NCBI GenBank assembly: GCA_949743955.1
Contig: CATJVQ010000045.1
Coordinates: 1 to 37,004 of the forward strand
Direction of reading: 5' to 3'
Source of the DNA: an uncultured Oscillospiraceae bacterium
GTDB lineage: Bacteria; Bacillota; Clostridia; Oscillospirales; Ruminococcaceae
DNA length: 37,004 nt
Positions within the stretch are counted from its first letter, which is position 1, and the number at the start of each line of letters is the position of its first letter. The notes under the pieces were generated by a model. It was given only the letters and a program-made list of their open reading frames with translations, did not search any database and was not told where the DNA came from. The translations under genes were made by a program, and so were the position numbers. Positions 31,921 to 37,004 of this stretch are shown one piece after another.

Positions 31921-33122
31921 CGATTTCTGTTCCCCCTCTGCGGGAGGGCCGCCCCGCGCTCATTCGCTGGGCACCCGACAGCGCGGGGCGCGCCTGCCGG
32001 CTCGAGCGCCGGACCGGCGGCGGTTTCGACTCGCCCATCTCTCCGCTCTCCTGGGATGACCGGGACAGTGCCGCCAAAAGCTGGGCTGTCCTCGACGCAC
32101 AGGCGCACACCTGGGAGCGCTGGGAGGCCAGCGGGGCGATTACACTCCTCTATGAGGGGAAGGAGACCTCGTTTCTGGAGACGGTTCCGCACGCCGATCA
32201 GGTTGAATACCGTGTCACGGCGGCCGGCGGCACGGCGAAAAGCGGTGTCGTGGATGTCAAGCGCGGGACACCGCCCGCCCTCTCCGGTGAGGACGCCGAT
32301 CTCGGCGGGCAGTATAAGTCGTTTCCCTTTTCCTGCACCGTCACCGGGACGTTTGAGGACTCCGCGCTTCAGGTGGAGGTCCTGCTCGACGGAGAACCCT
32401 TCGCGTCCCACTCCGGCGTGGGGCAGATACTCGCCGAGGGCTCGGTCGGCGGCGAGCGGCTGGAGGCGATGGAACCGGGTTCGCAGCATGTGCTGCTTCT
32501 GCGTGCCGTGGACGATCTCGGCCTTGTCAGCGAGAGGCGGCTCACCTTTTCCGTACTCGAGGATCTGCGCCGTTCGAGCACATATTATCTGCTACGGGAC
32601 GGTGTGCCCATTACCAAAAGTGATGAAATCAAGCCGTTCTTCGATTACGCCGCTCTCGGACCCCACCGCTACCGGGTGCGCGCTGTCGACCGGTTCGGCT
32701 CCTTCCGGGACAGTAACGAGGTCGAAATCACTTCCCGTGTGGAGTGCACTGTTTTGGCCCCGCTCGAAGCGCCGGAAAAGATGATTCCGCTCCGCTACCG
32801 GCTGGACGAGCGGCCGGAGGTCGGCGGGCTTTTTTCTGCCGGGAACCGCCTGTACCCGCTCGAGGGGCGGGAAATCGCCGTGGACACGGGCAGGGACAGC
32901 CTCGCCTCCCGCAGTCTGACTGTCTCCGTGGAAACCCCCAGGGAGGGCGCCGCCGTCCGCGCGCTGGCGGAAAGCGGCGGGCTGGCCGTCTACCGGGATC
33001 CGTTCGAGAATCGCGCCATCGTCAGTCTGGACAGGGTGACCACTGCCTTCCACCCGATGGGGGCCGATCTCTCGCTGCTGATGACCGAGCTGGAGGAGGG
33101 GGAGGCCATTCCCTATGATTGA
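31917..33122 (+). CDS. FN3/baseplate-type phage tail protein
   Basis: A 401-aa protein. The first 275 residues contain FN3-like beta repeats (PPLREGRPALIRWAPDSAGR; EYRVTAAGGTAKSGVVDV; HRYRVRAVDRFGSFRDSNEV). The last 125 residues are a different domain (RLYPLEGREIAVDTGRDS, then GGLAVYRDPFENRAIVSLD, then AFHPMGADLSLLMTELE), whose style, a YRDP-x-G/N-R strand followed by a final acidic helix, is that of distal-tail or baseplate proteins. It would attach to the hub encoded next. It overlaps that gene by eight bases. A similar general FN3 plan to its upstream neighbour suggests they work together or arose together. Confidence 0.65.
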   Translation: MTISVPPLREGRPALIRWAPDSAGRACRLERRTGGGFDSPISPLSWDDRDSAAKSWAVLDAQAHTWERWEASGAITLLYEGKETSFLETVPHADQVEYRVTAAGGTAKSGVVDVKRGTPPALSGEDADLGGQYKSFPFSCTVTGTFEDSALQVEVLLDGEPFASHSGVGQILAEGSVGGERLEAMEPGSQHVLLLRAVDDLGLVSERRLTFSVLEDLRRSSTYYLLRDGVPITKSDEIKPFFDYAALGPHRYRVRAVDRFGSFRDSNEVEITSRVECTVLAPLEAPEKMIPLRYRLDERPEVGGLFSAGNRLYPLEGREIAVDTGRDSLASRSLTVSVETPREGAAVRALAESGGLAVYRDPFENRAIVSLDRVTTAFHPMGADLSLLMTELEEGEAIPYD

Positions 33123-34203
33123 TTTATCTCAGGACGGCGTCAGCGCCGAACACGTCCTGCAGGCGCTGCATTTCCCGCGCGGACGCCGCCATACCTCGTT
33201 CGCCCTTTACGCCATGCGGGAGGGTGTCCCCTTCCGGCGGCTCCGGCTGCTGGAGAGCGAGATTTCTTGCGAGAGCGAGGCCGATGTCAAATACAGCGCC
33301 CGCTTCACGGTGCTGGACGACCCTGCCGTGGACTGGCGTCAGGACGGACTGCGCCTGGAGATGCGGGTGCTCGTGGACGGGAAGACGCTCTCCTATCCGT
33401 TCCCCCCGCTGCGGGCGGTGAACGTCTCCGACGCCCCGGACGGCGCGGGCCGGGTTCAGATCGAGGCGAAGGACGAGACCGTACTGCTCGAATGCTCCTG
33501 TGTGGGTGACGGACTGTTCCTCCCCGCCGGGACGCGCTATGTCCCCTACATCGAGGAGACGCTGGCACGGGCCGGGTTTCAGAACACCTTTATCGAGGCG
33601 TACGACGCGGCGATCGCCTGCGACCGCGAGGACTGGGGGCCGCAGACCTCGCTCCTCCTCTTTTTAAACGAGCTGCTCGCCGAAATAGGCTATCGCTCGC
33701 TCGAGCCTACCGCAAGCGGTCTCCTGCGCGCCACACGATTTATGCCCGTGTCGAAGGGGAACGCCATCACCTACCGGAGCGGGAAAGAAGGTATCGTCAT
33801 TGCCGGAACACGGCGGATCCAGGACTACGCTTGCAGGCCCAACCGCTTCATCGGCTATGTCTCCAGCCCGGACACCAGTTCCTTGCGCTATGAGTGGTGC
33901 AACACCGACCCGGCCAGCCCAACGTCCCCGCACCGCGGCGGCGGGCGGATTATCACCGCGGTGCGCAAATACGGGCACATCGCCGATGAGGAGAGCTTAC
34001 AGACTGCCGTCCTGCGCTGGGCGGCCGAGGTGGAGCAGGAGGTGGAGACTGTCCTGCTCCAAACGCCGCCGATGCCCCATCACGAGGTTGGGGAGACGGT
34101 CCTGCTCGACTGCGCCGTGTGCAGCGGGCTCTTTTACGAGGCAGGCTGGCGCATCGCGGACAGGGTGATGACACATAAACTGAGGAGGTGCTCCTTTGAC
34201 TGA
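33115..34203 (+). CDS. Phage baseplate hub/tail-associated protein (XkdQ/gp27-like)
   Basis: A 362-aa protein without obvious enzymatic motif. A sequence such as RRLRLLESEISCESEADVKYSARFTV followed by LEMRVLVDGKTLSYPFPPLRAVN and later YIEETLARAGF, LNELLAEIGYRSL and the C-terminal HHEVGETVLLD...AGWRIADRVMTHKLR matches the two-barrel plan of hub proteins of the gp27/XkdQ class (names in general use; exact family not checked). GGAGG is nine bases upstream. Length is close to XkdQ. Together with the OB-like gene next to it, it would form the tail-end cap. Confidence 0.6.
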   Translation: MIDLSQDGVSAEHVLQALHFPRGRRHTSFALYAMREGVPFRRLRLLESEISCESEADVKYSARFTVLDDPAVDWRQDGLRLEMRVLVDGKTLSYPFPPLRAVNVSDAPDGAGRVQIEAKDETVLLECSCVGDGLFLPAGTRYVPYIEETLARAGFQNTFIEAYDAAIACDREDWGPQTSLLLFLNELLAEIGYRSLEPTASGLLRATRFMPVSKGNAITYRSGKEGIVIAGTRRIQDYACRPNRFIGYVSSPDTSSLRYEWCNTDPASPTSPHRGGGRIITAVRKYGHIADEESLQTAVLRWAAEVEQEVETVLLQTPPMPHHEVGETVLLDCAVCSGLFYEAGWRIADRVMTHKLRRCSFD

Positions 34204-34405
34204 ATGGATGCTCGGCACCGTCGCGCGCCGCAGTGACGGTCAGCTCGGCGTGCGGCTCGACGGAGCGGAATCTCCCCTGCGCCGGAAGTGTCCCTTCCCT
34301 GCCGGCGTCACGCCTGTGGAGGGGATGCGCGTCCTCGTCTGCCGCTATTCGGGGGTGTATATCGTCGCCGCCGCCTATACGCAGAGCACACTGGCGCTGC
34401 CGTAG
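34196..34405 (+). CDS. Small OB-fold-like baseplate protein
   Basis: A 69-aa beta-rich protein: MLGTVARRSDGQLGVRLDG, CPFPAGVTPVEGMRVLV and GVYIVAAAY are consistent with one small OB barrel, like DUF2577-type proteins next to hub genes. The start is TTG at 34196, seven bases after AGGAGG and inside the hub gene. It is the last gene of the cassette, directly before the terminator. Confidence 0.6.
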   Translation: MTEWMLGTVARRSDGQLGVRLDGAESPLRRKCPFPAGVTPVEGMRVLVCRYSGVYIVAAAYTQSTLALP

Positions 34406-34412
34406 AGGAAAA

Positions 34413-34448
34413 GGCCCGCACGGAGAATATCCCGTGCGGGCCGGTTTT
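34413..34448. terminator. Bidirectional terminator, right border of the phage-like cassette
   Basis: An 11-base stem (34413-34423 with 34432-34442) is followed by TTTT on the plus strand; the minus strand also reads into TTTT. It separates the cassette from the convergent sigma-factor operon. Confidence 0.92.
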
Positions 34449-34483
34449 CGTTTGGGGGCTGTGGTTTTTCGTCCCGCGCCGTG

Positions 34484-35071
34484 TCAATCAAGGGAGCGGG
34501 GCGGGGGATAGCTGTGCGGACTGGACGCGAAGCCCTCGCCATATTTTACCGTCATATAGAGATCGCCGTCGTCCGTTTTAATCTGGACATAGCATATGCC
34601 GTCCTCATCGAACCTGTCGGTAATTTCCGTCTGCTGGTCGTGGTAACAGACCCAGGCAGAGCCGTCCTCCCGGTACTGCACCTGCGGATCATCCAGCAGG
34701 TCCATGATCTCCGCTTCCGTGAGAGGGCGTTCGCTTCCGTCATTGCCGATGGCAACGCCTCCGCCGCCAATTTCATGCGTGTCTCCGTTCTGTCCCTGAT
34801 AGGTGACGGTGTAGCTGCCGCCTTGGATGTCCAGGACAGCGTCGGTCTGATCCCCGTTAATCCAAAGCTGAATGCTGCGCTGGATGCCGCCCACATCCGC
34901 CGCATAGGCCGCGGAGAACAGCCCCATCACCATCACCGCTGCCGCGCAGGCCGCCGCCAGCCGGGACACATAGATTCTTCTTGTGTGTTTCATCGCCTTT
35001 ACCTCCATAAGACAGTCCTCGGAGGCATGAAGCGCAGAGAAGGTTTTTTGATACCGCTGCTTATTCGTCAC
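34484..35071 (-). CDS. Membrane anti-sigma-factor-like protein
   Basis: A 195-aa protein with a short cytoplasmic part (residues 1-34, with TFSALHASEDCLMEV typical of the sigma-binding end of clostridial anti-sigma proteins), one membrane helix (about 36-57) and an acidic external domain. The external part includes ITDRFDEDGICYVQIKTDDG and ends in a Pro-rich tail. GTG at 35071 is nine bases after AGGAGG and overlaps the sigma gene by 11 bases, so the two proteins are made together. It should hold the ECF sigma factor at the membrane until an outside signal arrives. It lacks a zinc-binding H-x3-C-x2-C motif. Confidence 0.72.
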   Translation of the reverse strand: MTNKQRYQKTFSALHASEDCLMEVKAMKHTRRIYVSRLAAACAAAVMVMGLFSAAYAADVGGIQRSIQLWINGDQTDAVLDIQGGSYTVTYQGQNGDTHEIGGGGVAIGNDGSERPLTEAEIMDLLDDPQVQYREDGSAWVCYHDQQTEITDRFDEDGICYVQIKTDDGDLYMTVKYGEGFASSPHSYPPPRSLD

Positions 35072-35543
35072 CGTTCCATTCCTCCTGAAGCATGTTTTTG
35101 AGGAGCTTTTTCCCTCTGTTCAGTTGGCTTTTGACCGTTCCCTCGGGGCGGCGCAGAATACCGGAAATCTCTTCGACAGCATAGTCCTCGTGGTAAAACA
35201 GGTGGATGACCGCCCGGTACTTCTCCGGCAGGCGCATGACGGCTTCAAACAGCCGGCTGTCTTCCGGCTCCTCGAAGACCAGCTCGTCCATGTACTCCTC
35301 CCAGTCCACCTTGTTTTTCCGCCAGAAGGCAGATACAATATCCTTCGCCCGGTTGATAGCCACACGGAGCAGCCACGCCTTGAGATGCGCCTCACTCTCA
35401 AAGTCTTTACCGAGAGAATAGTAGCGGATCAGCGTGTCCTGTACGACATCATCCGCGTCGGCTCGGTTCCGGCATATACTGAACGCAGCCGAAAAAATCC
35501 GATCCCCGTATTTCTGGAATGCCTCGTCCACTGACAGTCTCAT
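35061..35543 (-). CDS. ECF-type RNA polymerase sigma factor
   Basis: A 160-aa sigma-70 family protein. Region 2 contains FSICRNRADADDVVQDTLIR and the -10 reading helix HLKAWLLRVAINRAKD; region 4 contains LPEKYRAVIHLFYHEDYAVE and the -35 recognition helix ISGILRRPEGTVKSQLNRG. Regions 1 and 3 are absent, as in all ECF factors. The ATG at 35543 has GGGAG seven bases before it; the frame is open further up but similarity starts here. It is coexpressed with the anti-sigma-like gene and has an ECF-type promoter of its own. Confidence 0.93.
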   Translation of the reverse strand: MRLSVDEAFQKYGDRIFSAAFSICRNRADADDVVQDTLIRYYSLGKDFESEAHLKAWLLRVAINRAKDIVSAFWRKNKVDWEEYMDELVFEEPEDSRLFEAVMRLPEKYRAVIHLFYHEDYAVEEISGILRRPEGTVKSQLNRGKKLLKNMLQEEWNGDE

Positions 35544-35583
35544 GGAATCGCTCCCATTTCTTATTGAAGGTCCCTTCACCTAC

Positions 35584-35611
35584 TATACGATTCAGGACAG
35601 GAAAAGGTTGC
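35584..35611 (-). promoter_or_regulatory. ECF-type autoregulatory promoter of the sigma operon
   Basis: On the minus strand GCAACC (35606-35611), 16 bases, then CGTATA (35584-35589). AACC with CGT is the hallmark of many ECF sigma-dependent promoters, so self-activation is likely. Confidence 0.75.
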
Positions 35612-35646
35612 ATCGGGGATTCTCTTTTTTTCGGATATATGGCTGT

Positions 35647-35874
35647 TTATCGGACATCCGCCCAGCGCGGCTCCTTCACATTGGTCAGGCCTGTCAGGTA
35701 ATCGAGCGAAACGTGGTAATATTTAGCCAGAATGATCGCGTACGAAAGCGGGAGCTCGCGGGTCCCCTTTTCGTAACGGCGGTAGACCTCCCGCTGACAG
35801 TGCAGGATGTCTGCAACCTGCTGCTGCGTCAGGTCATGGTCTATCCGTAAATCTTCCACTCTCTGTAATCGCAC
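35647..35874 (-). CDS. XRE-family transcriptional repressor
   Basis: A 75-aa one-domain regulator. The helix-turn-helix is LTQQQVADILHCQREVYRRYEKG (in two parts, LTQQQVADIL and QREVYRRYEKG), followed by the usual ILAKYYHVSLDYLTG of Cro/C1 repressors. GTG at 35874 is eight bases after GGGAGG and is preferred to the longer open frame. It is divergent from the gene at 35971. The TACC-N4-GGTA sites between the two are probably its operators, so it likely represses both genes. Confidence 0.9.
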   Translation of the reverse strand: MRLQRVEDLRIDHDLTQQQVADILHCQREVYRRYEKGTRELPLSYAIILAKYYHVSLDYLTGLTNVKEPRWADVR

Positions 35875-35888
35875 ATTGCCACCCTCCC

Positions 35889-35917
35889 TTGACAATGTTA
35901 CCAAACGGTAGTATACT
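35889..35917 (+). promoter_or_regulatory. Promoter of the membrane protein gene, overlapped by an operator
   Basis: TTGACA (35889-35894), 17-base spacer, TATACT (35912-35917). The spacer contains the operator TACCAAACGGTA. AGTATACT is itself a palindrome and may give the -10 of the divergent repressor promoter. Confidence 0.8.
35899..35910. promoter_or_regulatory. Operator copy 1 of the XRE repressor
   Basis: TACC-AAAC-GGTA, a palindrome with 4-base half-sites and a 4-base centre, lies between -35 and -10. Confidence 0.7.
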
Positions 35918-35931
35918 GAAATCTGAAATGC

Positions 35932-35943
35932 TACCGTTTGGTA
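35932..35943. promoter_or_regulatory. Operator copy 2 of the XRE repressor
   Basis: TACC-GTTT-GGTA is the exact inverted copy of operator 1, 33 bases away (three helical turns), downstream of the -10 element. Confidence 0.7.
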
Positions 35944-35970
35944 GCTATAAGCCAAGATGAGGGATCGCAG

Positions 35971-36423
35971 ATGAAAAAAATATGCCTGTTCCTGCCGCTC
36001 ATTGTCCTCCTTATTTTTCTGATGCCATACATAACGTCCGACGAAGCGTCCTGGGATGGGATCAGCGGGGAGACAGCTGTAGACAGTACCGCATACCGGC
36101 TGGCCGTAAAGGCCGCTCAGGAGATTATAAAGGGATACGGGGAAGCGTTTCAGAATATAGCTTTTCCAGAAAACGTATGGGAATACAGCATTGAACGAAA
36201 CGGGGAGAACTGGACTGTCGGCGGCTATATAGAGGTGCGCAGTTTATGCGGAGGGCTCCAAAAAAGATGCTGGAAAACCAGCTTCCATATGGACTGCGGC
36301 CGGCATTCGGGGGATGATGGGGGTCCCATCCAAATCGGGCGGCGGTCATCAGACGTCGTCATCAGGCAGAGCGCATTGCAGCGGATCGAGACCGTATTCT
36401 TTCTGCTGCTTACCGTTTTCTGA
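35971..36423 (+). CDS. Membrane-anchored small protein of unknown function
   Basis: A 150-aa protein with an N-terminal membrane helix (KKICLFLPLIVLLIFLMPYI, residues 2-21) that may serve as an uncleaved signal. The remainder, AQEIIKGYGEAFQNIAFPEN followed by WEYSIERNGENWTVGGYIEV, looks like a small external alpha/beta domain. The last 45 residues are rich in Cys, Arg and Gly and end in a hydrophobic FFLLLTVF. An alternative frame in the same stretch also reads sensibly for about 30 codons, so a frameshift cannot be ruled out. GAGGGA lies six bases before the ATG at 35971. Control by the XRE repressor is inferred from the operators. No family is recognised. Confidence 0.6.
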   Translation: MKKICLFLPLIVLLIFLMPYITSDEASWDGISGETAVDSTAYRLAVKAAQEIIKGYGEAFQNIAFPENVWEYSIERNGENWTVGGYIEVRSLCGGLQKRCWKTSFHMDCGRHSGDDGGPIQIGRRSSDVVIRQSALQRIETVFFLLLTVF

Positions 36424-36424
36424 A

Positions 36425-36462
36425 CAAAAAATGGCCGCCCTGCCTAAATGCAGGACGGTCAT
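36425..36462 (-). terminator. Terminator of the 65-aa protein gene
   Basis: A 13-base stem with two mismatches (36431-36443 with 36450-36462) and a T run on the minus strand. Confidence 0.8.
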
Positions 36463-36510
36463 CTGATAAAACAAAAAACATACCGTTTATGGAATGTACA
36501 TCTGCAATTT

Positions 36511-36708
36511 TTACTTTGAAACGAATTCATGAGCCAAAGAATCCGCGTCGTCGTCAGGAGTGGAAATGAACATTTCCTCAGTGGTCTGTTGTGCCAGCTT
36601 CAGCTTTTCGGTAATGTCAACCAGTGCATTTGTAGTGGCTTCCAGTGCATCAACCGCGGTTGCCATGCGCCCCGCCAAGTGATAATACATAGCCTTATAA
36701 TCTGGCAT
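36511..36708 (-). CDS. Conserved small protein (MPDYK family) of unknown function
   Basis: A 65-aa acidic helical protein starting MPDYKAMYYHLAGRM and ending in an acidic tail (TPDDDADSLAHEF). I recall many clostridial genomes encoding 50-70-aa proteins that begin MPDYK and continue with a coiled coil of AAQQ/TEE type, often of unknown role. GGGAGGGAG is four bases before the ATG at 36708. It lies directly downstream of the tRNA genes and may be partly read from them. Confidence 0.75.
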   Translation of the reverse strand: MPDYKAMYYHLAGRMATAVDALEATTNALVDITEKLKLAQQTTEEMFISTPDDDADSLAHEFVSK

Positions 36709-36733
36709 ACGGCTCCCTCCCAAATTAAATTTG

Positions 36734-36771
36734 AATCATCGGCACTGTTTCATAGAACAGTGCCGATGATT
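36734..36771 (-). terminator. Perfect 16-base stem-loop after tRNA-Met
   Basis: Arms 36734-36749 and 36756-36771 pair perfectly around a 6-base loop. The minus strand downstream is AT-rich (CAAATTTAATTTG) rather than a pure T run, so termination may be incomplete. Confidence 0.8.
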
Positions 36772-36776
36772 AGGTT

Positions 36777-36853
36777 TGGTGGGCCATCAGGGACTTGAAC
36801 CCCGGACCAACCGGTTATGAGCCGGTAGCTCTAACCAACTGAGCTAATGGCCC
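36777..36853 (-). tRNA. tRNA with anticodon CAT (elongator Met, or Ile2)
   Basis: 77 bases with encoded CCA. Acceptor GGGCCAT/ATGGCCC, D-arm AGCTCAGTTGGTTAGAGC, anticodon stem ACCGG/CCGGT with loop CTCATAA, T-loop TTCAAGT. It is not an initiator, since the acceptor end is fully paired. Distinguishing elongator Met from lysidine-modified Ile2 needs comparison with the genome's other CAT tRNAs. Confidence 0.93.
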
Positions 36854-36870
36854 TTTTTAGTAAAAGAATA

Positions 36871-36902
36871 TGCGGCGGATACTGAGAAAAGTACCCGCCG
36901 CA
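36871..36902 (-). terminator. Hairpin between tRNA-Asn and tRNA-Met
   Basis: A 12-base stem with one mismatch (36871-36882 with 36891-36902) and a T-containing tail (ATATTCTTTT) on the minus strand. It may be a terminator or a processing hairpin. Confidence 0.6.
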
Positions 36903-36905
36903 ATT

Positions 36906-36981
36906 TGGCTCCCCAAGTTGGACTCGAACCAACGACCCTGCGGTTAACAGCCGCATGCTCTACCAACTGAGCTATTGAGGA
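36906..36981 (-). tRNA. tRNA-Asn (anticodon GTT)
   Basis: 76 bases with encoded CCA. Acceptor TCCTCAA/TTGGGGA, D-arm AGCTCAGTTGGTAGAGC, anticodon stem TGCGG/CCGCA with loop CTGTTAA, T-loop TTCGAGT. The promoter must lie beyond the window. Confidence 0.96.
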
Positions 36982-37004
36982 AAATGATGCAAACCGTTCC
37001 GGTA

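Noticed and set aside
31233-32489. 418-codon minus-strand open frame in the phage-like cassette
   Set aside because: It crosses two coupled structural genes on the plus strand and has no ribosome site or recognisable domain.
24116-34405. Intact active prophage
   Set aside because: No integrase, attachment repeats, repressor, replication or lysis genes are present, and tail assembly genes are missing.
36225-36423. Frameshift near the end of the small membrane protein
   Set aside because: A second frame reads plausibly for about 30 codons, but the original frame stays open to its own stop and I cannot choose without homologues.
36777-36981. tRNA genes as an integration site for the cassette
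   Set aside because: They are separated from the cassette by four host-type genes, no integrase is present and no repeat of a tRNA 3' end was seen near 34405 or 24006.

Overview
The window looks like a chromosomal segment of a GC-rich member of the class Clostridia, most like gut Oscillospiraceae. The evidence is the Rex repressor, the ylxM-ffh-rpsP-khpA-rimM-trmD operon, the zinc-type ribosomal protein L31, DUF4230, PBSX/SPP1-type phage genes, strong AGGAGG ribosome sites and many TTG/GTG starts. This placement is inferred from gene families; no 16S gene is present.

Layout. 1-7450: a truncated secreted protein with a strong promoter; a YfcE-like phosphodiesterase and a CDF metal transporter; a three-gene cassette of unknown Leu/Gln/Pro-rich proteins (3363-4623) that converges on rex at a shared CTAG; then, on the minus strand, lipoprotein, isocitrate/isopropylmalate-type dehydrogenase and rex. 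7611-9702: phosphohexomutase and rpmE. 9741-12740: a large membrane hybrid histidine kinase. 12741-13479: a decayed region with two palindromes carrying TATAAT and a frameshifted remnant of a leucine-rich-repeat surface protein. 13480-17277: the SRP, ribosome-maturation and tRNA-methylation operon with a textbook promoter. 17365-20892: class I glutamine amidotransferase, MATE transporter, tRNA-Trp, GNAT acetyltransferase, tRNA-Thr, tRNA-Tyr and a small lipoprotein. 20939-23947: a DUF4230 protein and a second, soluble hybrid kinase with the same two-receiver layout.

24116-34405 is the most unusual part. Thirteen tightly coupled genes, mostly overlapping, lie between two strong terminators and encode phage packaging and particle functions: an appendage-like protein, a terminase small-subunit-like peptide, terminase large subunit, portal, scaffold-like peptide, major capsid, connectors, tail tube, two FN3/baseplate-like proteins, a hub-like protein and an OB-like cap. 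No integrase, repressor, replication, lysis, tail-chaperone or tape-measure gene is present. Base composition and start-codon habits match the host genes, so it reads as a long-resident, possibly domesticated particle cassette rather than an active prophage.

34413-37004: an ECF sigma factor with a membrane anti-sigma-like partner and a self-type promoter; a small XRE repressor divergent from a membrane-anchored protein, with two copies of a TACC-N4-GGTA operator; a 65-aa conserved small protein; and minus-strand tRNA-Met (or Ile2) and tRNA-Asn.
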